Positions 19,408 to 27,384 of a stretch of 64,000 bases of DNA are shown one piece after another. This DNA is from Nocardioides sp. REDSEA-S33_B3. Its GTDB lineage: Bacteria; Actinomycetota; Actinomycetes; Propionibacteriales; Nocardioidaceae. Made by a program: the position numbers and the translations under genes. The stretch spans positions 225,039-289,038 of the forward strand of contig LUPK01000059.1 of the NCBI GenBank assembly GCA_001627335.1, written 5' to 3'. Every line of letters starts with the position of its first letter. The stretch's first letter is position 1. The notes beneath the pieces are model-generated. The model saw only the letters and a program-made list of their open reading frames with translations, made no database searches and was not told the DNA's origin.

Positions 19408-20691
19408 TCAGGGGCGCTCGAGGATGGCGGTCACGCCCTGGCCGCCGGCGGCGCACACGGAGATGACGCCCTTGCCGGATCCCTTCTGGGCCAGCAGCTT
19501 GGCCAGCACCGGGAGGATCCGGCCGCCGGTCGCGGCGAACGGGTGGCCCGCGGCGAGCGAGGAGCCGTTGACGTTGAGCTTGGCGCGGTCGATCGAGCCC
19601 AGCGGGGCGTCGAGGCCGAGGCGCTCCTTGCAGAACACCGGGTCCTCCCAGGCCGCCAGCGTGGCGAGCACCTGGGAGGCGAAGGCCTCGTGGATCTCGT
19701 AGTAGTCGAAGTCCTGCAGCGACAGGCCGGCACGGGTCAGCATCCGGGCCATGGCGTACGCCGGAGCCATCAGCAGGCCCTCGCCACCGTGGACGTAGTC
19801 GACCGCGGCGGTCTCGTACTCGGTGATGTAGGCCAGGATCGGGAGACCCCGCTCCTTGGCCCACTCCTCCGAGGCCAGCAGCACGACGGAGGCACCGTCG
19901 GTCAGCGGGGTGGAGTTGGCGGCCGTCATCGTGGCGGCCTCGCCCTTGCCGAAGACCGGCTTGAGCTTGGAGAGCTTCTCGACCGAGGAGTCCGGCCGCA
20001 GGTTGGAGTCACGCTCCAGCCCGCGGAACGGGGTGATCTGGTCGTCGAGGAAGCCGGCGTCGTACGCCGCGGCGAGCTTCTGGTGCGAGGAGGCGGCCAG
20101 CTCGTCCTGCGCCTCGCGGCTGATCTGCCACTCCAGGGCGGTCAGCGCGGCGTGCTCACCCATCGACATGCCGGTGCGGGGCTCACCGTTCTGCGGGATG
20201 GACAGGCCGATGTCACCGGGACGGATGGCGCCGAGGGCGGCCAGCCGGCCCTTGGTGTCCTTCGCGGCGTTGACCTTGAGCAGCTTCTTGCGCAGCTTCT
20301 CGCTGATGGCGACCGGGGCGTCGGAGGTGGTGTCGGTGCCACCGGCGATGCCGACGTCGATCTGACCCAGGGCGATCTTGTTGGCGACCTGGATGGCGGC
20401 CTGCAGGCCGGTGCCGCAGGCCTGCTGGATGTCGGTGGCGGGGGTCTCGGGCGCCAGCTTGGAGCCGAGCACCGCCTCGCGGGTCAGGTTGAAGTCGCGG
20501 GAGTGCTTGAGCACGGCGCCGGCGACGACCTCGCCCACCGCCTCACCGGCCAGGCCGAAGCGGTCGACGAGACCGTCGATGGCCGCGGTCAGCATCTCCT
20601 GGTTGGAGGCCGTGGCGTAGTGGGTGTTGGAGCGGGCGAAGGGGATCCGGTTGCCGCCGACGATGGCGACACGACGAGTCTGGGTCTGCAT
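19408..20691 (-). CDS. Acetyl-CoA C-acyltransferase (thiolase), FadA2/FadI-like
   Basis: 427 residues, the longer FadI type of thiolase. The acylated Cys is in DIQQACGTGLQAAIQVA; the catalytic His is in NGSSLAAGHPFAATGGR; the second Cys is in ISVCAAGGQGVTAI. It cleaves 3-ketoacyl-CoA to acetyl-CoA and a shortened acyl-CoA, or condenses in reverse. Its head-to-head placement with fabG4 and htdX matches, as I recall, M. tuberculosis fadA2 (Rv0243) opposite fabG4 (Rv0242c) and htdX (Rv0241c). AAGGA stands 8 bases before the ATG. A separate thiolase (fadA) sits at 27.4 kb, so the two probably serve different chain lengths or directions. Confidence 0.9.
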   Translation of the reverse strand: MQTQTRRVAIVGGNRIPFARSNTHYATASNQEMLTAAIDGLVDRFGLAGEAVGEVVAGAVLKHSRDFNLTREAVLGSKLAPETPATDIQQACGTGLQAAIQVANKIALGQIDVGIAGGTDTTSDAPVAISEKLRKKLLKVNAAKDTKGRLAALGAIRPGDIGLSIPQNGEPRTGMSMGEHAALTALEWQISREAQDELAASSHQKLAAAYDAGFLDDQITPFRGLERDSNLRPDSSVEKLSKLKPVFGKGEAATMTAANSTPLTDGASVVLLASEEWAKERGLPILAYITEYETAAVDYVHGGEGLLMAPAYAMARMLTRAGLSLQDFDYYEIHEAFASQVLATLAAWEDPVFCKERLGLDAPLGSIDRAKLNVNGSSLAAGHPFAATGGRILPVLAKLLAQKGSGKGVISVCAAGGQGVTAILERP

Positions 20692-20752
20692 GCCCCCATC
20701 CTTGCGCCGAAGCCGCTCGCGGAGAAGGCTGTGAGTGGCACGTCACGAAATG

Positions 20753-20787
20753 TGGACACTGAGTTACACGTTTAGTTACATGCTCGT
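20753..20787. promoter_or_regulatory. Divergent promoter region of thiolase and fabG4 with TTACATGCTCGT element
   Basis: The patch is clearly more AT-rich than its surroundings. TGGACA (20753-20758) could be a -35 for fabG4. The direct repeat GTTACA occurs at 20763 and 20775, and TTACATGCTCGT (20776-20787) recurs with one change at 24430-24441 (TTACATGCTTGT). A regulator-binding role is inferred. Confidence 0.4.
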
Positions 20788-20862
20788 GGCCACCCGAGCC
20801 ACCGCTGCCGAGCCCGGCAGCACCCGCGTCAGCAGTCGACCCGTCGGAGGAACCGCGCGCCC

Positions 20863-22197
20863 ATGAGCGACAAGTACCAGAGCTTCACCCAGTCCCCGCT
20901 GGGCAAGATCCTCGTCAAGAACCTCGGGCTCCCCGCCCCCACCCCGCTCGAGCGCTACACCGCCGGCGACCCGCTGGTCGACGGCACCGTCGTCGTGGGC
21001 GGCACCGGCCGCCTCGTGGAGTCGCTGCCGGGCCTGCTCGACACCGTCGGCATCGCCAGCACCGTCGTCACCGAGGACGACCAGTTGTACAAGGGCCTGG
21101 TCTTCGACGCCACCGGTCTCACCAACGCCGACCAGCTCGTCGCCCTCCAGCAGTTCTTCACCCCGCTGATGCGCAGCCTGGCCTCGTGCCCGCGCGTCGT
21201 GGTCATCGGCACCCCGCCGGAGCAGTGCAGCGGCTCCGAGCGCGTCGCCCAGCGCGCGCTCGAGGGCTTCACCCGCAGCCTCGGCAAGGAGATCGGCCGC
21301 GGCGGCACCTCGCAGCTCGTCTACGTCGCCGAGGGCGCCGAGGGCGCGGCCACCAGCACCCTGGCCTTCCTGCTCTCCCCCAAGTCCGCCTACGTCTCGG
21401 GCCAGGTCGTGCGCATCGGCGCCACCGGTACGACGAAGGCCGCTGCGGTCGCCGACTGGCAGCAGCCGCTGGCCGGCAAGGTCGCCCTGGTGACCGGCGC
21501 CAGCCGCGGCATCGGTGAGCAGATCGCCCGCGTCCTGCACCGTGACGGCGCCACCGTCGTGGGCGTCGACGTGCCGCAGGCCGCCAACGAGCTGCAGTCG
21601 CTGATGAAGGAGCTCGACGGCGACTGGCTGACCCTCGACATCACGGCCAAGGACGCCCCGCAGCGCATCGCGCACCACCTGTCCACCAAGCACGGCGGGG
21701 TCGACGTGGTCGTCCACAACGCCGGCATCACCCGCGACAAGAAGCTCGCCAACATGAGCGAGGACCGCTGGGAGTCGGTGATCGCGGTCAACCTCACCGC
21801 GCCGGAGAGGATCACCCGCGAGCTGCTGGACCAGAAGGTCGTCAACAAGGGCGGCTCCATCGTCGGCGTCGCGAGCATCGCCGGCATCGCGGGCAACGTC
21901 GGCCAGACCAACTACGCCGCCTCCAAGGCCGGCGTGATCGGCTTCGTCGACTCCCTCAAGGACGAGCTGAAGGACGGCATCACCGTCAACGCCGTCGCCC
22001 CGGGCTTCATCATCACCGCGATGACCGCGGCGGTCCCGCTGGCCACCCGCGAGGTCGGCCAGCGCCTCAACGCCATGTCCCAGGGCGGCCTGCCCGTCGA
22101 CGTCGCCGAGACCATCGCCTGGTTCGCCTCCCCCGGCTCCACCGCCGTCAACGGCAACGTGGTGCGGGTCTGCGGCCAGATGATGCTGGGTGCCTGA
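20863..22197 (+). CDS. fabG4: High-molecular-weight 3-oxoacyl reductase FabG4
   Basis: 444 residues, about 200 longer than ordinary FabG, which is the hallmark of actinobacterial FabG4. Residues 1-200 form a flavodoxin-like, catalytically silent Rossmann domain. The second half is a complete SDR: VALVTGASRGIGEQI, the NAG motif VVHNAGITRDK, the active-site Ser in VGVASIAGIAG, and NYAASKAGVIGF. It reduces 3-oxoacyl-CoA (or -ACP) to the 3-hydroxy form. It overlaps or abuts htdX, the dehydratase for the next step, so the pair forms a hydroxylation/dehydration module opposite the thiolase. Confidence 0.92.
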   Translation: MSDKYQSFTQSPLGKILVKNLGLPAPTPLERYTAGDPLVDGTVVVGGTGRLVESLPGLLDTVGIASTVVTEDDQLYKGLVFDATGLTNADQLVALQQFFTPLMRSLASCPRVVVIGTPPEQCSGSERVAQRALEGFTRSLGKEIGRGGTSQLVYVAEGAEGAATSTLAFLLSPKSAYVSGQVVRIGATGTTKAAAVADWQQPLAGKVALVTGASRGIGEQIARVLHRDGATVVGVDVPQAANELQSLMKELDGDWLTLDITAKDAPQRIAHHLSTKHGGVDVVVHNAGITRDKKLANMSEDRWESVIAVNLTAPERITRELLDQKVVNKGGSIVGVASIAGIAGNVGQTNYAASKAGVIGFVDSLKDELKDGITVNAVAPGFIITAMTAAVPLATREVGQRLNAMSQGGLPVDVAETIAWFASPGSTAVNGNVVRVCGQMMLGA

Positions 22198-22198
22198 G

Positions 22199-23086
22199 AT
22201 GGCCGACGCCTCGCAGAGCACCACCCACGACGGCTCCGCCGGTCTCGGCACGCTGCTGCGCGCGGCGCTGCCGAGCATCCCGGTGGTCGGCTCGCTCCCC
22301 GGCGTGCGCAAGGCGTCGGCCGACGACTTCGGCGGCCTGTCCTACGACCGGCCGCCGGTCACGGTCGACGGCGAGCACGTCCGCGCGTACGCCGAGGTCT
22401 GCGGCTTCCCGCACAAGGACACCGTGCCGCTGACCTACCCGCACATGCTGGCCTTCGGCCTCCACATGGCGATCATGACCGACCCGGCGTTCCCGGCCCC
22501 GGCCATCGGCACGGTGCACCTGGAGAACTCCGTCACCCGCTACCGGCAGATCAGCATCGGCGACACCCTGCAGGTCTCTGCGAGCGTGTCCCCGTCACGT
22601 CCCCACGCCAAGGGCAAGGTCTTCGACTTCACCACTGCGATCGCCGACGCCGACGGCACCCCGGTCTGGGAGAGCACCAGCTCCTACCTGCGGCGCGGCA
22701 AGGGCGACTCCGACGCCCCGGCCGGCCTCGAGATCCCGACCACGCCGTCCAACGGCGTCGTCTGGAAGCTCCCGGCCGACCTGGGCCGTCAGTACGCCGC
22801 GGTCTCCGGCGACCACAACCCGATCCATCTGTACCCCGTCACCGCGAAGGCACTGGGCTTCCCGCGCCAGATCGCGCACGGCATGTGGAGCCTGGCCCGG
22901 TGCGTGGCGGCACTGGAGAACCGTCTGCCCGAGGCCGTCACCGTCGACTGCGCGTTCAAGAAGCCGATCCTGCTGCCCGGCAAGGTCGCCTTCGGCTCCG
23001 AGCGGTACGACGACGGCTACCTGTTCTCCCTCACCGACCCGCGCTCGTCGGCCCCGCACCTCGTGGGGCGCGCGGCCGCGCACTGA
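22199..23086 (+). CDS. htdX: 3-hydroxyacyl dehydratase HtdX (MaoC-like hotdog)
   Basis: 295 residues. The C-terminal half holds the hydratase-2 motif (YAAVSGDHNPIHLYPVTAKA) with the catalytic Asp and His, and GFPRQIAHGMW. The N-terminal half is the second, degenerate hotdog (ENSVTRYRQISIGDTLQVSA). It dehydrates (R)-3-hydroxyacyl-CoA to the trans-2-enoyl form, or hydrates in reverse. ATG 22199 comes 1 base after the fabG4 stop; GTG 22190 overlaps it and is the alternative. The two genes are certainly translated together. Confidence 0.9.
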   Translation: MADASQSTTHDGSAGLGTLLRAALPSIPVVGSLPGVRKASADDFGGLSYDRPPVTVDGEHVRAYAEVCGFPHKDTVPLTYPHMLAFGLHMAIMTDPAFPAPAIGTVHLENSVTRYRQISIGDTLQVSASVSPSRPHAKGKVFDFTTAIADADGTPVWESTSSYLRRGKGDSDAPAGLEIPTTPSNGVVWKLPADLGRQYAAVSGDHNPIHLYPVTAKALGFPRQIAHGMWSLARCVAALENRLPEAVTVDCAFKKPILLPGKVAFGSERYDDGYLFSLTDPRSSAPHLVGRAAAH

Positions 23087-23115
23087 CGGTCGGCGCAGGT
23101 CTCGGCCGACCGTGC

Positions 23116-24324
23116 TCAGCGCGGTCGGCCGAACCGCCGCGCGGCGGTGGTCTCCCGGGCGGCGGTCGCCGAGGCGGCCCGTCGCTCCGAGAACGTCGCC
23201 GTGGCCGGTGTCCACACGCCGACCTCGGTCGTGGCGTTGCCGTCCCAGTCACCGGCGACCGGCAGGTCCCCCGGTTGGCCGAACTGCACCTGCGCGGTCC
23301 ACACCAGGCCGTCGGCGTCCTCGCGTCGCAGCGTGAAGGTGGCCGTGCTCTGGTCGAAGACGCCGAGGTCGGTGCGACCGTCACCGTCCCAGTCGCCGGT
23401 CACCGGGATGTCCCCGGCGTCACCGAGCACGACCGAACGCAGCGAGCCGTCGGCTCCGCGCAACCGCCACGTCCCGGTCGCGGGCGTCCGGACACCGACC
23501 TCCCACAGGCCGTCGCCGTCCCAGTCGCCGGCCACCGGCTGGTCCGAAGCGCTGCCCAGCGGCACGTGGCTGGTGGATCTCTTGCCCACGCGCAGCGTGA
23601 AGACACCGGTGTCGGGTGTCCAGACCCCGAGGTTGGCCTTGCCGTTGCCGTCCCAGTCGCCGAGCACCGGCTCGTCCGACGCGGTCCCCAGACGCATCCT
23701 CTTGGGCGCCTTGCCGGCCCGCTGGACGAGGAACTGCGAGCGCTTGGCCCGCCGGTAGACCACGAGCTCGGCGGCGGGCTTGCCGATCATGTTCGCCGCC
23801 ATCGGCACGTCGACGCAGTTGGCCGAGCGCTGGGTGGAGCCGTAGACGAACGCGGCACCGTCGAACCACGCCTCGACGTCCTTGCGGTCCAGGCGCTGCT
23901 CGTAGTGCAGGTGCGGGCCGGTGGAGTTGCCCGTCGAGCCGACCGTGCCGAGCTGGGCGGCCTGGTCGACGTGCTGACCCTCGACGACGTGCACCTCGTC
24001 GAGGTGGGCGTAGACGGTGGACTCGCCGTCGCCGTGATCGAGCACCACGTGGTGGCCGTAGCCCTTGTTCGAGGACGCCTCGGCGGTCGTCACCACACCG
24101 GGCGCGGAGGCCACCACCGGGTCACCGTCGTCGTCGGCGCGGTTCCAGTCGATGGAGCGCGGGCTCGGGCTGTGGCCCGAACGCGTGGTGCCCTTCCACT
24201 CCTGCCCGCAGGGGAAGGGCATCTGGTGGTCGGTGACCGGCTGCGCCCACGCCCCGGCAGGGAGACCGACCAGCACCACCGCGCCGACCAACGTGCCCGC
24301 ACCCACCGTCCGCAGCCGCGCCAC
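23116..24324 (-). CDS. Secreted M23-family peptidase with C-terminal FG-GAP/VCBS-like repeats
   Basis: 402 residues. A signal peptide (MARLRTVGAGTLVGAVVLVG ... AWA) leads to an M23 LytM fold: first zinc His/Asp region GHSPSPRSIDWN, then STVYAHLDEV and GNSTGPHLHYEQR with the HLH zinc and catalytic histidines. Residues about 225-385 contain four copies of a roughly 38-residue repeat around GDWDGDG / LGVWTPATGTF, with Asp-rich calcium-binding-like loops. The enzyme should cut peptidoglycan cross-links; the repeats may hold it to the wall or a ligand. The start is GTG with AGGAGGA upstream. The upstream gap 24325-24445 is AT-rich and probably holds its promoter. Confidence 0.88.
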   Translation of the reverse strand: MARLRTVGAGTLVGAVVLVGLPAGAWAQPVTDHQMPFPCGQEWKGTTRSGHSPSPRSIDWNRADDDGDPVVASAPGVVTTAEASSNKGYGHHVVLDHGDGESTVYAHLDEVHVVEGQHVDQAAQLGTVGSTGNSTGPHLHYEQRLDRKDVEAWFDGAAFVYGSTQRSANCVDVPMAANMIGKPAAELVVYRRAKRSQFLVQRAGKAPKRMRLGTASDEPVLGDWDGNGKANLGVWTPDTGVFTLRVGKRSTSHVPLGSASDQPVAGDWDGDGLWEVGVRTPATGTWRLRGADGSLRSVVLGDAGDIPVTGDWDGDGRTDLGVFDQSTATFTLRREDADGLVWTAQVQFGQPGDLPVAGDWDGNATTEVGVWTPATATFSERRAASATAARETTAARRFGRPR

Positions 24325-24384
24325 GGGTCCTCCTGTCGACAGGGGCGGACCCGGTCACACCCACCTCAGGAGGGCACAGCCGCC

Positions 24385-24441
24385 ACTTTCGTCACAAAAG
24401 TAACGACATGTCGGCGTGTTTGTCACGAATTACATGCTTGT
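24385..24441 (-). promoter_or_regulatory. AT-rich promoter/operator region upstream of the M23 gene
   Basis: Within the 121-base gap, ACTTT (24385-24389) pairs with AAAGT (24397-24401) around CGTCACA. TTACATGCTTGT (24430-24441) repeats the element found between thiolase and fabG4. I see no riboswitch fold here. A promoter role is inferred from the AT-richness and the long leader with a strong ribosome site. Confidence 0.4.
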
Positions 24442-24445
24442 TGTG

Positions 24446-25333
24446 CTATCCGCGTGGCCTGATCAGGCCCTCCTGGGCCACCGTGGCGACCAGCGTCCCG
24501 TCCTCGGTGAAGACCCGCCCGATCGCCAGACCGCGAGCCGACTGCGCCGACGGCGACCACTGGTCGTAGAGCCACCAGCGGTCGGCGCGGAAGGGGCGGT
24601 GGAACCAGATGGTGTGGTCCAGCGAGGCCATCTGGGTCTTGTGCGGGCTGACCGGGTGCGCCGCGAGCGTCGCCCCGAGCAGCGAGACGTCGGAGGCGAA
24701 GGTGAAGGCCGCGACGTGGGTGACCGGGTCGTCGCCGAGGTCGCCGTTGACCTTCGCCCACATCCGCGCGCGGGAGGGGTGGACCGGATCCGGCTCGAGG
24801 CCGTGCTTGGAGTTGCCGACCCAGCGGACGTCGAGGGCGGCCCACTCGCGTCCCAGCGCCTCGGCGTCGCTGTTGCCGCGCACGCTCATCAGCTCGACGA
24901 GGTCCAGGCCCTCGGCGGGCGGGATGACGTCCGGCATCGCGTCCTGGTGGCTGAAGCCCTCCTCCTCGCGCTGGAAGTTGGCGGTGAGGAAGTAGATCGC
25001 CCGCCCGTGCTGACGCGCGGCCACCCGGCGGGTCAGGAACGAGCGCCCGTCGCGGATGCGCTCGACGTCGTAGACGATCGGGATGCTCGGGTCGCCGGGG
25101 AGCAGGAAGTAGGAGTGCAGCGAGTGCACCCCGAACTCCTCGGGCACGGTGCGGATGCCGGCGCACAGCGCCTGCGCGGCGACCTGTCCGCCGAAGACCC
25201 GGCCCCGGGGCGTGTAGACGTTGCTGCCGCGGTAGAGGTCCTGGTCGATCGTCTCGAGGTCGAGCAGCTCGACCAGCTCGTCGACGGCACCCTGGTCGGG
25301 CTCGCGCAGGGGTGTCGGCTCGGGGACCTTCAT
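24446..25333 (-). CDS. Acyl-CoA thioesterase II (TesB-like), downstream paralogue
   Basis: 295 residues, the full double-hotdog TesB length. First hotdog: VYTPRGRVFGGQVAAQALCA and HSLHSYFLLPGDPSIPIVYD. Second hotdog: FTFASDVSLLGATLAAHP with the catalytic Asp, and MASLDHTIWFHRPFRADRWW, then GRVFTEDGTLVATVAQEGL. It hydrolyses acyl-CoA to free acid and CoA. It overlaps the upstream TesB gene by 4 bases (ATGA). The two paralogues differ in length and are only moderately alike, so substrate ranges have probably diverged. Confidence 0.92.
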   Translation of the reverse strand: MKVPEPTPLREPDQGAVDELVELLDLETIDQDLYRGSNVYTPRGRVFGGQVAAQALCAGIRTVPEEFGVHSLHSYFLLPGDPSIPIVYDVERIRDGRSFLTRRVAARQHGRAIYFLTANFQREEEGFSHQDAMPDVIPPAEGLDLVELMSVRGNSDAEALGREWAALDVRWVGNSKHGLEPDPVHPSRARMWAKVNGDLGDDPVTHVAAFTFASDVSLLGATLAAHPVSPHKTQMASLDHTIWFHRPFRADRWWLYDQWSPSAQSARGLAIGRVFTEDGTLVATVAQEGLIRPRG

Positions 25334-26178
25334 CGCGAGCTCTCCCGAGCACGCCGCAGCAGGGCCTCCTGCGCCGTGGAGCCGACCAGTCGGCCGTCCT
25401 CGGTGAAGACCCGTGAGTTGATCAGCGCCCGGCCACCGGTCGCGCGAGGGGCGTGCTGGTCGTAGAGCCACCACCGGTCGGCCCGGAAGGGCTCGTGGAA
25501 CCACACGGCGTGGTCGAGGGAGGCGATCATGATGTCGGGGCCCCCGAGCCGGTAGCCGTGCGGCGCGAGTGCAGCGCCGGCCAGGGTCATGTCGGAGGCG
25601 TAGGCGAACGCGGCCGCGTGCACCAGCGGGTCGTCGGGCAGCTCCCCGTCGATGCGCAGCCAGAAGCGCTGGCGACCGGGGCGCTGCGGGTCCTCGGGCA
25701 GCAGGTCGGCCGAGGAGCCGACGTACCGCATCGAGATCGCGCCCCACTCCGAGAGCTCCTCACCGCGACCGGCCTGCGGGTCGAAGCAGTCCTCGGGCGC
25801 GGGGACGTCGTCGGGGAAGGCGTCCTGGTGCTCGAGCCCGTCCTCGGGCTTCTGGAAGTCGGTGGTCATCACGAAGATCGGCCGACCGTGCTGGCGCGCC
25901 AGCACCCGGCGCGTCGCGAACGAGCGACCGCTGCGCAGCTCCTCGACGTCGTAGACGATCGGAGCCCCGGTGTCTCCGGGCTGCAGGAAGTAGGAGTGCA
26001 GCGAGTGCACCACGTAGGCGGGGTCGGTCGTCCGCGACGCGGCCACCAGCGCCTGGGCCGCCACCTGCCCACCGAAGACCCGCGGCAGGACGGAGTCCTG
26101 CTGGGCACCCCGGAAGAGGTTGTCGTCGATCGTCTCGAGGTCAAGGAGCGAGAGCAGCTCGCCCACGTCGCGGGGCAC
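25330..26178 (-). CDS. Acyl-CoA thioesterase II (TesB-like), upstream paralogue
   Basis: 282 residues with the same double-hotdog layout: SVLPRVFGGQVAAQALVAAS, HSLHSYFLQPGDTGAPIVYD, FAYASDMTLAGAALAPHG, IASLDHAVWFHEPFRADRWW. The start is GTG 26178, directly adjoining the stop of the PAC2 gene, so no room remains for a separate promoter. It is the second gene of a PAC2-TesB-TesB operon. Tandem duplication followed by divergence is the simplest origin of the pair. Confidence 0.92.
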   Translation of the reverse strand: MPRDVGELLSLLDLETIDDNLFRGAQQDSVLPRVFGGQVAAQALVAASRTTDPAYVVHSLHSYFLQPGDTGAPIVYDVEELRSGRSFATRRVLARQHGRPIFVMTTDFQKPEDGLEHQDAFPDDVPAPEDCFDPQAGRGEELSEWGAISMRYVGSSADLLPEDPQRPGRQRFWLRIDGELPDDPLVHAAAFAYASDMTLAGAALAPHGYRLGGPDIMIASLDHAVWFHEPFRADRWWLYDQHAPRATGGRALINSRVFTEDGRLVGSTAQEALLRRARESSR

Positions 26179-27147
26179 TCAGGCACCACCGTTCCGGTCG
26201 TCGGGATCAGAGGGGTCGCCGGGCTCGTCGAGCCCGGCGAGGAACTGCTCGAACTGCTGGCCGATCTCCTCACCGGTCGGCAGCGGCTCGTCGGGCGCCA
26301 GCAGCGAGGCACCGCTCTCCTCGGCACGCTCGAACGCGTCGTACTGACGCTCGAGGGCGGCCACCACGTCGGCGACCTCGTCGTGCTCGGCGAGGTACGT
26401 CGCGATCTCGGCCTCCCGGTCCTCCGCCTCGGCCCGCAGGCCGGAGAGGTCCACCGTCAAGCGACCCGCGAGCTCGACCTGCTCCAGCAGCGCGGCGGAC
26501 GCCTGCGGGTAGGCCAGCTGGGCGAGGTAGTGCGGGATGTGGGCGACGAAGCCCTGCATCGGGTGGTCCCACTCCCCCATCCGGATCTCCAGCAGGGCCT
26601 GCGCGCTGCTGGGCACCCGCAGCTCGCCGCGCCAGGGAGAGGCGCCGATGAGCAGCTCGGGGTCGTTCGCGTGGTGGGTGATCGCGATCGGCCGCGTGTG
26701 CGGGACCGCCATCGGGACCGAGCCCATGCTGATCGTGCGCGTGACCGAGAAGCGCTCGACGACCTCGCGCACCGCGCGGGCGAAGCCCTCCCAGCGGATG
26801 TCGGGCTCGGGCCCCTGCAGCAGCAGGTACGGCGTCCCGCCGGTGTCGTGGAGCAGGCGCACCACCAGGCGGGGCGCGTCGTAGTCCTGGTAGCGGTCGA
26901 CCACGAAGGAGACGGCGGGGCGGCGGGCGCGGTAGTCGTGCAGCTCGTCGACCTCGAAGGTCGCCACGACCCGACCGGCACCGGGTCCGTCGTCGAGGTC
27001 CACGAGGTGCTGGGCGGCCCGGGCGGCGGCGCTGCCGGCGTCGAGGAACCCGTCGAGGACCACCACCATCGTCAGCGACTCCGGCCGCTGCGGGCCGTCG
27101 AGCTCGGGCACCTCGTCCACGATGTGCACCAGGCGGTTGTCGGCCAC
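26179..27147 (-). CDS. PAC2-family protein (proteasome-assembly-chaperone fold)
   Basis: 322 residues. The PAC2 pattern is clear: LTMVVVLDGFLDAGSAAARA, VATFEVDELHDYRARRP, a beta strand VVRLLHDTGGTPYLLLQGPE, and GSVPMAVPHTRPIAITHHAN. A helical C-terminus (YLAEHDEVADVVAALERQYD) follows, and the tail is acidic (PGDPSDPDDRNGGA). In eukaryotes PAC2 helps assemble the 20S proteasome; actinobacterial members have no settled function. GTG 27147 has GAGGAG about 12 bases upstream. The link with two thioesterases is unexplained. Confidence 0.85.
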   Translation of the reverse strand: MADNRLVHIVDEVPELDGPQRPESLTMVVVLDGFLDAGSAAARAAQHLVDLDDGPGAGRVVATFEVDELHDYRARRPAVSFVVDRYQDYDAPRLVVRLLHDTGGTPYLLLQGPEPDIRWEGFARAVREVVERFSVTRTISMGSVPMAVPHTRPIAITHHANDPELLIGASPWRGELRVPSSAQALLEIRMGEWDHPMQGFVAHIPHYLAQLAYPQASAALLEQVELAGRLTVDLSGLRAEAEDREAEIATYLAEHDEVADVVAALERQYDAFERAEESGASLLAPDEPLPTGEEIGQQFEQFLAGLDEPGDPSDPDDRNGGA

Positions 27148-27319
27148 GGTGGGTCCACGCTCCTCACGGCTGGGGGAATCCTGCGGGTCTGGTCCTCGAG
27201 CGATCCAGGGGGCGATCCATGGCGTGATCGACCGGGCGATCGCTCGGTGGGCGCAAGCCCGGAGCGGCCCACGATATTCCCGGCCGTCCCGGCGCCGCAC
27301 CACGCCGTCCACCCAATCA

Positions 27320-27349
27320 TTACCCGTCGGTAGTACCGGCAGGTAACAT
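27320..27349 (+). promoter_or_regulatory. Promoter and overlapping operator of fadA-fadB
   Basis: TTACCCGTCGGT (27320-27331), spacer AGT, ACCGGCAGGTAA (27335-27346) form a 27-bp imperfect palindrome (10 of 12 positions pair). The -10 hexamer TAACAT (27344-27349) overlaps its right arm, so a bound regulator would block transcription. The leader then runs about 30 bases to AGGAGA and GTG 27385. The architecture is that of a repressor released by an acyl-CoA signal; the regulator itself is not identified. Confidence 0.6.
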
Positions 27350-27384
27350 CGCTTCGTCCAGAGCACCCACCTCCAGGAGACCCC

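Noticed and set aside
24325..24445. c-di-AMP (ydaO-type) riboswitch before the M23 peptidase
   Set aside because: The gap is barely long enough and I find none of the conserved G-rich pairing segments.
24446..25747. 433-codon version of the downstream thioesterase
   Set aside because: The extra N-terminal part overlaps the upstream thioesterase out of phase; ATG 25333 gives the exact family length.
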